Source of the DNA: Bacillota bacterium
Lineage (GTDB): Bacteria; Bacillota; Bacilli; Bacillales_A; Planococcaceae
DNA: 55,740 nucleotides
NCBI GenBank assembly: GCA_023405135.1
Contig: JAEXYZ010000101.1
Coordinates: 1-55,740 of the forward strand
Reading direction: 5' to 3'
In this document: piece by piece, positions 1 through 7,955 of the stretch
Layout: each line of letters begins with the position of its first letter
Position numbering within the stretch: position 1 is the first letter of the stretch
The notes under the pieces: generated by a model
What the model was told of the DNA's origin: nothing
The model's database searches: none
The model's input: only the letters and a program-made list of their open reading frames with translations
Translations under genes and position numbers: made by a program

Positions 1-703
1 TGATTGAACCAGATGAAGCGCTCTATGTGATGGATCGAGGCTATGCAGAGAAAACAAAGATGGGTGGCTGGCTCGAAAAGGGAATCCATTTTCTTGTCAG
101 AATAAAAAAATCGTTTCGTATAGAAACGTTAAGAGCGTATACACCAGAACTTCCAAATGTTACACGTCATGAAATGGTCTCTATAAAAACACGACCAGAA
201 CGACTGAAATTAATTGAATTTCAAGATGAAGAAGGAACTTCTTACCGGCTTCTTACAAATCGATTAGATTTAACCGAAAAAGAAATATTAGATACTTATA
301 AAAATCGTTGGTATATTGAACTGTTTTTAAATGGTTAAAACAACATATAAAAGTTAGCCATTTATTCAGTCACTCACCGATTGGTATATGGAATCAATTA
401 TTTATTGCATTAATCACGTATGGAGTACTTGAAATACTAAGGATTTTGAAAGAGCCAAACAAAAATATTTGGCAATTTTTTAAAACAATACGCCAATATT
501 TAATGGATCCATGGACGAAAATTGAGAAAGAATTTAATAGAATATTAAAACCAAGCAAAGGAAGGCAAAAGATTCCTATTAAAAATAAGAAGAAAACCAA
601 CTTCGGTTTTGAAAGTGCAATTGTTAGTCCAATATCCAAAGAACATTTTATGAAAAAACAGAATATGGTAAAAAAAGGGAACGGATGCATTAGATTACTG
701 TAA
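1..703 (+). pseudogene. IS4-family transposase, C-terminal part, frameshifted
   Basis: The reading frame is already open at the window edge, so only the C-terminal part of a DDE transposase is present. The first frame (from base 3) carries an MDRGY motif around the second catalytic Asp and ends in the IS4 'YREK'-type region (YKNRWYIELF), where it stops at 338. The downstream frame continues the same protein (FKWLKQHIKVSHLFS, then ILRILKEPNK) to a stop at 701-703. The two parts join if the T5 run at 324-328 had one more T, so a single-base deletion broke the gene or is a homopolymer sequencing error. The DDE signature belongs to IS4. It is not the same subgroup as the element at the other end of the window. 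Confidence 0.8.
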
Positions 704-753
704 AATAATGTATTAATTACATTATAATTCAATTCACGCAACACTAGTGAGGT

Positions 754-785
754 GTACCAGGTACATAAACAATTCTGATAATTTT
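754..785. repeat. REP half-site next to the RAYT gene
   Basis: GTACCAGGTAC at 754-764, followed by ATAAACAATTCTGA, directly abuts the stop codon of the RAYT gene (786). The same word forms both arms of the palindromes at 1622-1679 and 3574-3618. RAYT genes are usually flanked by the REP sequences they mobilise, which fits this placement. Confidence 0.65.
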
Positions 786-1403
786 CTACAATTTACTAAA
801 ATGCTTTTGATGTGTATGATTCTGGGGGTTTTCACCAATTATACTTTCGACTTCTGTTTCGCAGAAATTAAGATAATCTTCTCTAGTTTGTAATGTAGGG
901 TATTGTAGGCAGTCAAGTAATGAGTTTGTATCTACAAATGGAAATGGAGAAGGTTGGTTATATTTAAAAAGAGAATAGCTGCTATACGGATAGTTTTCCA
1001 TTTTTTCTACCATAGGTGTTTTTGTATTGATTGGATTCCGGTGAATATATCGGCTTACAGTTAACATTGCTTTAGGAGTATGAATTAGTTCAGAGAAATA
1101 CCGGTTTTCATAAAGATGACCAGAATAATCGTACTTCTTTTTATAATAATAGCTATAACGTCGATTAATGAGATGCATTATTTTACTTATATGTACTTTA
1201 GGTGAAAGTAATAAAAGGTGGTAATGATTTGTCATCACGCAATAAGATGCAATCGTAAAAGGATATTTTTCATAGGTATATGAAAGGGTACGGAAAAATT
1301 CAATAAAGTCTTTAGTATCGTTAAAAATGTTTTGCCTATTATTTCCCCTCATCACTATATGGTTGAAGATGTTTGGATTCCATACACGTCTATTTCTTGG
1401 CAA
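786..1403 (-). CDS. REP-associated tyrosine transposase (RAYT, Y1_Tnp)
   Basis: This 205-residue single-domain protein belongs to the Y1/HUH transposase superfamily related to IS200/IS605 TnpA. The HUH metal-binding motif is visible as NHYHLLLL (His60 and His62). The likely nucleophile is Tyr119 in the conserved SRYIHRNP block. The YPYSSY motif near residue 140 is typical of RAYTs. Such enzymes nick and join single-stranded DNA at REP palindromes and are normally single-copy and vertically inherited rather than self-mobile. Translation starts at TTG (1401-1403) behind a strong GAGGAGG box. It is flanked on both sides by GTACCAGGTAC repeats, the probable substrate. Length and motifs look intact. 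Function is by family; activity is inferred. Confidence 0.88.
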   Translation of the reverse strand: MPRNRRVWNPNIFNHIVMRGNNRQNIFNDTKDFIEFFRTLSYTYEKYPFTIASYCVMTNHYHLLLLSPKVHISKIMHLINRRYSYYYKKKYDYSGHLYENRYFSELIHTPKAMLTVSRYIHRNPINTKTPMVEKMENYPYSSYSLFKYNQPSPFPFVDTNSLLDCLQYPTLQTREDYLNFCETEVESIIGENPQNHTHQKHFSKL

Positions 1404-1621
1404 CAGAGATAAACCTCCTCTATTTGTTGAAATTAGATTTTAATATGTGGGATTTTTTAGAAGTTGTATTTTTGTAAAAAAGATAAATGATTAAAGGGAA
1501 ATTGTCTATAGAATGAAGTTCTCTGAAATGGATTGAAAAACTTTTGAATTTTAAAATTTAAAATAAAAAACCCCTTCAAAATTTAAAATTTACAAGGAAA
1601 TCATCCCTAAAAATTTTTTCC

Positions 1622-1679
1622 GCGTACCAGGTACATAAACTATTTGGAATTTTCAGAATTATTTGTGTACCTGGTACGC
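1622..1679. repeat. REPIN: two inverted REP copies
   Basis: The left arm starts GCGTACCAGGTACATAAAC and the right arm ends TTTGTGTACCTGGTACGC, so the outer bases pair while the middle (about 1641-1661) is imperfect. Two REPs in inverted orientation with a short spacer is the REPIN architecture. It lies about 220 bp upstream of the RAYT start, on the side opposite the half-site at 754. Confidence 0.75.
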
Positions 1680-1714
1680 TATACAAGCATATAATAAAGT
1701 GAGGGGGGGGCTAT

Positions 1715-1879
1715 ATTTTAAAATTTCTTTTAGGCGTTTTTTGTATCGTTTTAACCCTAGTCATCGTTCGTTTGTTTATGAGAATAGCCGAAGAAAGAAG
1801 AAACTCAGACTTCTTGACCGTATTTATTTTAATCATCCTACTCATTATTTTCGGATTTTTCTATATAACTAGTGGCTAG
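1715..1879 (+). CDS. Possible small two-helix membrane protein with ATT start
   Basis: A 54-codon open frame encodes two very hydrophobic segments (about residues 1-22 and 34-51) separated by a charged loop (RIAEERRNSD), the composition of a small membrane protein. It directly follows a G-rich run (1703-1710, eight Gs) that could act as a ribosome-binding site, but no ATG, GTG or TTG lies in frame between the upstream stop (1700) and the first helix. The only 5' candidate is ATT at 1715. Either it uses a rare ATT start, a mutation destroyed ATG, or this is the remnant of a gene cut by the adjacent REPIN. The overlapping frame 1663-1872 has no membrane-like pattern. I do not recognise the family. 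Confidence 0.35.
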   Translation: MLKFLLGVFCIVLTLVIVRLFMRIAEERRNSDFLTVFILIILLIIFGFFYITSG

Positions 1880-1923
1880 AGTTATAGGAGAGTTTTATGG
1901 GGGAAATTGAATTTATTGAAACT

Positions 1924-2781
1924 TCATGTACAAAGAAAAGAAAACGCTTTCAAATTGTTAGCTGAAAAATAGAAAGAGGTTTTTAACGGGATACTTAAGC
2001 CTATGGTAGGCTCGTACAAAATATAAACAATCACCATATACGTCATAAAAGTAGCTGGTATTGTTGCGATCCAATGATTTTTCTTAAATATTAAAGGAAA
2101 AATAGGCAGATCATTTGGATGCATATTTGTAAAGGATAATTCCGGAATCGGTGCTCCTGTTACAATCAAACCAAAGCCAACACCTAAGGCAGATATAACT
2201 AATAGCACTCCAAATAATGGATATAGACGACCGATAATTTTATCAATAGGTAAAACTGTAGCTAAAATATAATAGAGGAATATTATAGCTACAATAAATC
2301 CAAATGAAACTCGGCTATCTAGTAAATCGTTAATTAACATTGCTGGTGAAGTGATAAAAACTGTACCTACTAAAAGTAATACTAATAGAGCAAAAAGATT
2401 TACAACATGCCTCATAAATTTCCCTAAAAATTTAGATACAAGTTCTGGTAAATGAGCTCCTTTATTACGGATTGAAATCATTCCCGTTAAGTAATCATGA
2501 ACTGCTCCTGCAAAGATACAGCCAACAACAATCCAAATAAATGCAACAGGTCCATAAAGCGCTCCTACAATTGGTCCAAATACAGGACCAGTACCAGCGA
2601 TATTAAGTAATTGGATTAAAGAATTTTTCACCGTTGACATTGGAATATAGTCTACTTTGTCTGCATTCACATAGGCAGGCGTAGGACGCTCTGTATTTAC
2701 CCCAAAGACTTTTTCAACGAATTTTCCATATGTAAAATAAGCACCAATTAACAATGCAATACAGACTTGAAGAGTAATCAA
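1924..2781 (-). pseudogene. cstA: CstA-type peptide/pyruvate transporter with internal deletion
   Basis: The N-terminal 232 residues follow the carbon-starvation protein CstA, including NIAGTGPVFGPI and AGAVHDYLTGMIS, then run to HPNDLPIFPLIF. In the family this is followed by a long conserved centre (ACGAISGFHATQSP and several helices). Here it jumps at residue 232-233 (about base 2085) straight to KKNHWIATIPATFMTY, which belongs near the family C-terminus. The product is 285 aa, while relatives run to roughly 480-700, so an in-frame deletion probably removed the centre. Start is TTG at 2779-2781 behind GGGGGA. CstA proteins import peptides or pyruvate; this form has lost several membrane helices and is probably not functional. 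Confidence 0.7.
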
Positions 2782-2927
2782 CTAAAGTCCCCCATCCCAT
2801 TTAAAACATTGAATACTGAAATGATAATATCACAGCTTGTTATATAACAACAACGCGTAAATTAGAACAATAGTCCTTTCTATAATTATTTGGGATATGT
2901 TCCAAAATTAAGAGGGGTTCCCGGAAG

Positions 2928-3050
2928 TTATGAGTCAATTTTAAGATTTTATGAGCATTTTTTTAAGGTTATGAGCGAATTTAAGGATTTTATGTGCGAA
3001 CTCCATCTGAACAGTTACATAGAATCGTTTATGGTCACATAGAATGGTTT
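2928..3050. repeat. Degenerate 20-21-nt intergenic array, TTATGAGC type
   Basis: TTATGAG or TTATGTG cores start at 2928, 2949, 2969 and 2990 (spacing 21, 20, 21). A second pair, ACATAGAAT, recurs 20 nt apart around 3017 and 3037. The sequence between cores is AT-rich and not conserved. No gene covers this stretch. It resembles the clearer arrays at 17309 and 44401 in period and layout. Confidence 0.5.
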
Positions 3051-3145
3051 GTAATTAATTATGATTGAAATGGCTTTCCTTAAAAGTAATGAAATTTACG
3101 TGTTTTTTCTAAACCAAAATGAAAATTAATATGGAGGAAACCAAT

Positions 3146-3571
3146 ATGCAGAGCAAAGAATTTTTCTTTTTAACTTGGGCAGCGTTTCTTGTTTCGTTTA
3201 GCTTCGTACTTATTGCGATTTGGAATACAGAATGGATGTTAGTAGAACGAGGTTTTTACACTATTTGTTTAGGATGGATCACTTTTTCTGCATTTTCTTT
3301 AGTTAAAGTTCTTCGAGATAGGCAAGAGGGGATTAAAACAGCACCAGAATATTTATTTCTGTCATGGCTTTCGATGATTGCATCATTCAGTATTGGAATG
3401 ATTGCAGTGTGGAATACGGAATGGATGTTTGTTGAAAAAGGATATTATTGGATGGGAATTTTGTTTACAACCTATACCTCTGTAGCTTTAGCGAAGGTAA
3501 TTCGAGACCGCCAAGTGTATTTGGAGCAAAATAAAGAAAATCAAGACGTTGTATTTGATAAAGAAGAATGA
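3146..3571 (+). CDS. YiaA/YiaB-family inner membrane protein
   Basis: The product is about 141 residues built from two homologous halves. Each has a two-helix YiaAB domain ending in the same signature (IAIWNTEWMLVERGFY and IAVWNTEWMFVEKGYY) followed by a basic RDRQ motif. The internal duplication is visible directly. Predicted membrane segments lie near residues 8-25, 36-50, 72-88 and 98-115. I prefer the ATG at 3146 over the in-frame ATG at 3119 because GGAGGAAACC sits at the right distance before it. The family is described in stress settings in enterobacteria, but no biochemical role is established. The gene converges on the next one across a palindromic terminator. Confidence 0.8.
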   Translation: MQSKEFFFLTWAAFLVSFSFVLIAIWNTEWMLVERGFYTICLGWITFSAFSLVKVLRDRQEGIKTAPEYLFLSWLSMIASFSIGMIAVWNTEWMFVEKGYYWMGILFTTYTSVALAKVIRDRQVYLEQNKENQDVVFDKEE

Positions 3572-3573
3572 AC

Positions 3574-3625
3574 GTACCAGGTACACAAACAATTCTGAAT
3601 TGTTTGTGTACCTGGTACTTTTTTT
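3574..3625. terminator. Perfect REP palindrome acting as bidirectional terminator
   Basis: Bases 3574-3595 and 3597-3618 are perfect 22-bp inverted repeats around a single T (3596), with outer arms GTACCAGGTAC and GTACCTGGTAC. A run of T follows (3619-3625). It sits 2 bp after the stop of the YiaA/B gene and 9 bp before the stop of the convergent membrane gene, the position of a shared terminator. The arm is the same sequence as the REPs at 754 and 1622. Confidence 0.8.
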
Positions 3626-3626
3626 C

Positions 3627-4112
3627 TTATGCTACGAATTGTTTTTTCATACGGATGAGACCATAAATATAATAGAAGATACTACCTGTAATAACCGTTA
3701 AAATAACGAATAAAATTGATTTTCCAGATTCTCCTGTCCAGCGATAGAACAATCGATAAATAAAATAAATTGATAAAATCACAAGAGCGATTGACGATAG
3801 GAAACCAATTATTGGAATGAAGGAAATAATCGTGAGTGCAACGTAAATAAGTAAGAATTTTAATGCATCCTTTTTAATTTCCTCCAATGTTGTTTTTGCA
3901 GAACCAAGTGCAAATAATACATATACATTTACTAGCGGGATCCATGACCAGAAAGCGATCTCACCTAAACCATTTGTTTTGGCAGTATTAAAGTAAATAA
4001 TTGCCGTAAGAATATAGCCTATCAGACCTAAAATTAACCCAACAATCACAAACGTTACAATCAAGCCACCAAAGAGTATATCGTATTCAGCTGGATAACT
4101 TTCGTATGACAA
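3627..4112 (-). CDS. Integral membrane protein of unknown function
   Basis: The protein is 161 residues with about four hydrophobic segments (near 15-40, 55-72, 85-115 and 130-150) and a basic C-terminal tail (IRMKKQF). An amphipathic region with GLGEIAFWSWIPLVNVY suggests a membrane re-entrant or interfacial helix. ATG start at 4110-4112 is preceded on the minus strand by AAAGGAGATGG, a good ribosome-binding site. No catalytic or binding motif was recognised and no function is assigned. It ends next to the REP palindrome terminator. Confidence 0.7.
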   Translation of the reverse strand: MSYESYPAEYDILFGGLIVTFVIVGLILGLIGYILTAIIYFNTAKTNGLGEIAFWSWIPLVNVYVLFALGSAKTTLEEIKKDALKFLLIYVALTIISFIPIIGFLSSIALVILSIYFIYRLFYRWTGESGKSILFVILTVITGSIFYYIYGLIRMKKQFVA

Positions 4113-4572
4113 AATGCCATCTCCTTTAACTATTTCTTTTTGTCCCCATAAGGAATCAATAGTAAATATATGCTTCAGGACTAAATTTAGAAATGAGAAA
4201 CGGGAATTAATTATTTTTTACTGGTTTATGGGGGAAAATTCCTATATGGATTTGTATTAGACTTAAATAAATGAACATTTAAAAATTTTCAAAGGTCATA
4301 AAGTATTTTTTGCAAAATGCCTATTTAATTATACTATCCTATAATTGGAAATTAATTTAATGATGGTTGAATTTTATAAAAAACTTTAGTTATATAGTTA
4401 AATCAATCTACTTCATTTGTCAAAAAAATACATAATAAATCATCTTTCTACGAAAAAGGATAGTAAATTAAGATTGTTCTTTATTCAAAGAAATGGTAGA
4501 CTTATTTTGTAAAAGAATTTTTCCTCATCATGCATATATTAACAGTCATTAAAGAAAAATGGTTGGTAGCCC

Positions 4573-4614
4573 AAAAACAAGAGCACAAGTATACGTACTT
4601 GTGCTCTTGTTTTT
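4573..4614. terminator. Orphan intrinsic terminator
   Basis: Perfect 19-bp arms (4573-4591 and 4596-4614) around a TACG loop, flanked by A and T runs, so it can work in both directions. No recognisable gene ends here on either strand, so it probably outlived a lost gene or ends an unannotated small transcript. Confidence 0.75.
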
Positions 4615-4805
4615 TAATTAAAGCTCAAAATATCAAAAAAGTAATAAATTAAAAGATGTAGAAATTAATTTTATATAATTTGTTGGATGAAAATAAAATA
4701 GAGTATAACTAATACAATTTAGCTTTGATACTATATTCAATTATCGAAATGCCTAGATAACTTATTGAAATGATAACTATTTGATACTTAAGGGCGTATT
4801 CATAG

Positions 4806-4962
4806 AAATATAAAAAAATTGTAGCAATAGCAATCGTACCAATAACAACTTCAGCATTATTTAGTAATTCACATGATGAAGCAATGTTAAAACCATTAAC
4901 AATTGTTGGTCAAGAAGGTGTAATTAAATTTACAGCTCCAATCTCTAAAACTAATTCGTAAT
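4806..4962 (+). pseudogene. Fragment of a small secreted-protein gene
   Basis: An open frame following a stop at 4803 begins with a lysine pair and a hydrophobic stretch (KKIVAIAIVPITTSALFS) that looks like a signal peptide, then runs about 34 residues to TAA at 4960. There is no ATG, GTG or TTG ahead of the hydrophobic part. A terminator follows 14 bp later. Best read as a remnant; the family is unknown. Confidence 0.3.
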
Positions 4963-4975
4963 TATTAAAAAATAC

Positions 4976-5016
4976 AAAAAGGGGACATCTCATAATGATG
5001 AGGCGTCTCCTTTTTC
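4976..5016 (+). terminator. Intrinsic terminator before the SLH cluster
   Basis: AAAAAGGGGACATCTCAT pairs imperfectly with ATGAGGCGTCTCCTTTTT, giving a GC-rich stem ending in Ts. It insulates the SLH gene at 5110 from upstream transcription. Confidence 0.6.
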
Positions 5017-5109
5017 TGTACCAAGGTACAATTTTTTGTTTTTCTAATGGCAATCATCCGAAAATGCTATAGAATGGAATTATACCCATTATTTTTGGAG
5101 GGGAGCCTT

Positions 5110-7869
5110 ATGAAAAAAAATTCGAAATATTATCGATATATGACAGGACTATCTGTTGCTGCGGTCGCGGTTACAACTGTAGCACCTATTTCTTCAAATG
5201 CAGCATTATTTTCAGATATTGATGGAAACTCACATCAGTTTGCAATTGAAGCGCTCGTAAAACAAGGAATTATTAACGGTTATTCTGACGGAACATTTAA
5301 ACCGGGAAAAGGCTTAACTCGTTCTGATGTTGTAAAATTATTAGGAAAATATTTAGTTTCCATCGGATATAAAATTCCGAATGATTATAAATCAAAGATG
5401 CGTTTCTCAGATTTATCTTCTAAAAATGCAGATGAACTATTACAATATGCTGCATTAGTAAAGGATGTCGGAGTATTTAGTGGGAATAACGGTCAACTAT
5501 TACCAAATGAAAAAATGCGTCGTGAGCATATGGCAGTTGTTTTAGTACGAGCTTTTTCAACGGTACATAATTTTGATTATATCGATTATGTTGAAAAACA
5601 AAGCTTCAATCCTGAAATTCGTGATTTATATGAAGCGACAGTTGAAGCACAAAGAGCCATTCAAGTACTTGATTATTTTGATATAACAAAAGCGTCTGTC
5701 TTTAGCCCAAAATCCGTTACGGAACGCGGACAATTTGCATCGATGTTTTATAACATGATCAATGTGAAAATTCCATCTTTAACAATCCAAGCGGTGGAAG
5801 TTTTATCGAGGGATGAACTAAAGGTAACACTTACAGATGGGACAACCCACTCGGTTACATTAAAGGAATCATTAAAAGAAAATGTTGCAACTACGGTATC
5901 CTTTGAAATAAACAATGTTTCATACACGGCCAATGTTACATATAGCATTAGTCAACTTAAAGTTGTCGATGTTAAAAACAATAATGGTGGTCAATTTACA
6001 GTTACGTTTAATCAAGAAATTAATCTCGATTCAACTACAGATTCTAAAAAGCTAGAAGAATTATTTAAACTTTCTGGAATTGATCAAGTTGGTACTGTTC
6101 CGCTAAAACAAGGGGAATTAAGCGAGGATAAACGTTCTTATAAAATAACAATCAAATCTTCAGAAGCTTTAAATGAACGTTATCGTTTAAAAATTAATGG
6201 CGTAAAATCGATGAAAGGATATACATTATCAAATTATGAAGAAATATTTTACTTCAATGAAGATAATGTTGAGCCAAAAATAAGCGGAATTCAAACACTT
6301 AGCGGTAATAAAGTAAAAGTTACTTTCTCTGAACCAATTAAAAGTGTAAGTGATACACCACAATTTAAATTAGCAAGTGGACAAACAGTTAATGATATTA
6401 CTGGAAAGATTGATGAGAATGCAACAGAAGTAGTATTTGATTTGTCTAACGCCACTGCTAACAACGAAAAAATTGAAGCGAAAACGAAAATCTATGTGAA
6501 GTTCGGGGTATTAACAGATATTGCAGGGAATAGTTCCACGCCTTCTCAGTTAGAAATTGAGCTCAGAAAATCGAGTCCAGATGGGGATAAGCCTGTCTTA
6601 AAATCTGTTACACAGCTTGGTGCAAAGCAATTTAAATTAACATTTTCAGAAGACTTATCTCCAATATGGAAGGCGGACTTGGCTATCGTACAAGGCGGGT
6701 CAACGATTGCAGTTGATTCTGTAGAACAGGATCGAGGTGATTTGGCTTCATTTATTGTCACGACAAAAGATTACTTACAAGGATCTGTTACGATATCGAC
6801 AGCTAATGGACATACAATTTCAGATTTGTCTGGCGAAACAACTACATTTACTACGACAAAAACTTTTACAACAGATAAAACGAGAGCATCAGTAATTGAT
6901 ACACAAGTAGTTCGGGAAGACAATTATGAATATTTATATATAACATTTGACCGAAATATTATTGCTGAAAATAATGCAACAGTATCAATTGAAGGAGTTT
7001 ATGTTGTAAATGGTGTAACAAACCATATTCCATCCACAAATAAAACACTTGTCCGTACAGTTGGAACGAATAAGAAAGTAGTAAAGGTGCTTTTAAGTGA
7101 GTTATTGAAAGACGTAGATCGTGAAAATGCACAATATATTGTCAATTTAAATTTTGACAGTGTGACAAACGAATATAATTTTGCTGTTTATAATGCTGAG
7201 AATGTTAAATTTACACGTTCAGTGGATTATAACATTAACAATAGTAAGTTAGAGGTAGTATCTGTTGAAAGCTCTCGTAGTTCTAGTGAGATTTTAGAAA
7301 ATGATCGAATTTTAATTAATTTTAATTATCCCGTAAATCAGACAGATGCAATCAATAAAAATAACTATCAGTTAGCAGGATATCGAATTGAAAGTGCAAA
7401 TTATTACCCTTCAAATCCTTTCCAGGTAGAATTAATTGTTCGTGGAAGTTCTGTATCAGGAAGAGCAGCGAATTTAACTGTGAAAAATATAAAAGCAGAA
7501 GGTTCTATTGAAAAAATGAAAGAGTTTAATAAACTCGTTAATGTGAATGAAAATCATAAACCGATTTTCCTAAACGCAAGCGTTACAAATGAACGGGAAA
7601 TTACATTAAAATTTAATGAAGAATTGGCAGACATTGAGGATAATTACTTTGTTATTAAAGATAATGAAGGGAATTCATTTGACGTCACTTCAAAACTAGA
7701 TTCTTCTGATCGAAAGAAAATCATTCTTACAATTTCGAATGACGAGGATGAAGATAAAGCGATAAGACTTACAATTAAAGTAAAACCAAATAAAGAAATT
7801 ACGGATTTGAATGGCAATAAAACAGAGTGGGAATCTACAACGATTTATGTACAGTCTACGTTTTGGTAA
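5110..7869 (+). CDS. SLH-anchored Ig-like surface protein, S-layer protein candidate
   Basis: A 919-residue secreted protein. A signal peptide (1-31, ending SSNA) is followed by three SLH domains (about 33-215; for example GIINGYSDGTFKPGKGLTR). The remaining 700 residues are repeated beta-rich Ig-like units with the bacterial 'VTFSEPI...D.AGN' pattern (SbsA/Big_5 type). SLH domains bind pyruvylated wall polymer outside the cell. No cysteine occurs in the mature protein, as usual for S-layer proteins. I start at ATG 5110 because GGAGGGGAGCC precedes it; the in-frame ATG at 5047 would put that box inside the gene. It is the first gene of the SLH cluster. It could be the S-layer subunit or a minor associated protein; codon use does not obviously mark it as the most expressed gene. 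Confidence 0.85.
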   Translation: MKKNSKYYRYMTGLSVAAVAVTTVAPISSNAALFSDIDGNSHQFAIEALVKQGIINGYSDGTFKPGKGLTRSDVVKLLGKYLVSIGYKIPNDYKSKMRFSDLSSKNADELLQYAALVKDVGVFSGNNGQLLPNEKMRREHMAVVLVRAFSTVHNFDYIDYVEKQSFNPEIRDLYEATVEAQRAIQVLDYFDITKASVFSPKSVTERGQFASMFYNMINVKIPSLTIQAVEVLSRDELKVTLTDGTTHSVTLKESLKENVATTVSFEINNVSYTANVTYSISQLKVVDVKNNNGGQFTVTFNQEINLDSTTDSKKLEELFKLSGIDQVGTVPLKQGELSEDKRSYKITIKSSEALNERYRLKINGVKSMKGYTLSNYEEIFYFNEDNVEPKISGIQTLSGNKVKVTFSEPIKSVSDTPQFKLASGQTVNDITGKIDENATEVVFDLSNATANNEKIEAKTKIYVKFGVLTDIAGNSSTPSQLEIELRKSSPDGDKPVLKSVTQLGAKQFKLTFSEDLSPIWKADLAIVQGGSTIAVDSVEQDRGDLASFIVTTKDYLQGSVTISTANGHTISDLSGETTTFTTTKTFTTDKTRASVIDTQVVREDNYEYLYITFDRNIIAENNATVSIEGVYVVNGVTNHIPSTNKTLVRTVGTNKKVVKVLLSELLKDVDRENAQYIVNLNFDSVTNEYNFAVYNAENVKFTRSVDYNINNSKLEVVSVESSRSSSEILENDRILINFNYPVNQTDAINKNNYQLAGYRIESANYYPSNPFQVELIVRGSSVSGRAANLTVKNIKAEGSIEKMKEFNKLVNVNENHKPIFLNASVTNEREITLKFNEELADIEDNYFVIKDNEGNSFDVTSKLDSSDRKKIILTISNDEDEDKAIRLTIKVKPNKEITDLNGNKTEWESTTIYVQSTFW

Positions 7870-7955
7870 AATCTTATATAGTTTACGAGATTTTCATAAT
7901 ATAATGAATTGAGACAGTTAGATAAAATATGATTTTCAAAAAAGGGGGTCTTTAA

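Larger units (their letters stand above)
4113..5109. other. Gene-poor AT-rich region
   Basis: About 1 kb without a credible intact gene. It contains an isolated strong hairpin terminator (4573-4614), a coding-like fragment without a start (4806-4962), a second terminator (4976-5016) and a degenerate GTACC palindrome (TGTACCAAGGTACA, 5017-5030). The rest is AT-rich and shows nothing I can name. Confidence 0.5.

Noticed and set aside
324..328. Programmed ribosomal frameshift in the IS4 transposase
   Set aside because: The run is T5 without the usual slippery heptamer and stimulatory structure, and IS4 transposases are normally single-frame; a mutation or sequencing error is simpler.
1663..1872. 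69-codon frame starting in the REPIN
   Set aside because: Its start lies in the palindrome, its composition is not protein-like, and the frame at 1715-1879 shows clear membrane helices instead.
5047..5109. N-terminal extension of the first SLH protein
   Set aside because: It would place the GGAGGGGAG box inside the gene and push the signal peptide away from the N-terminus.
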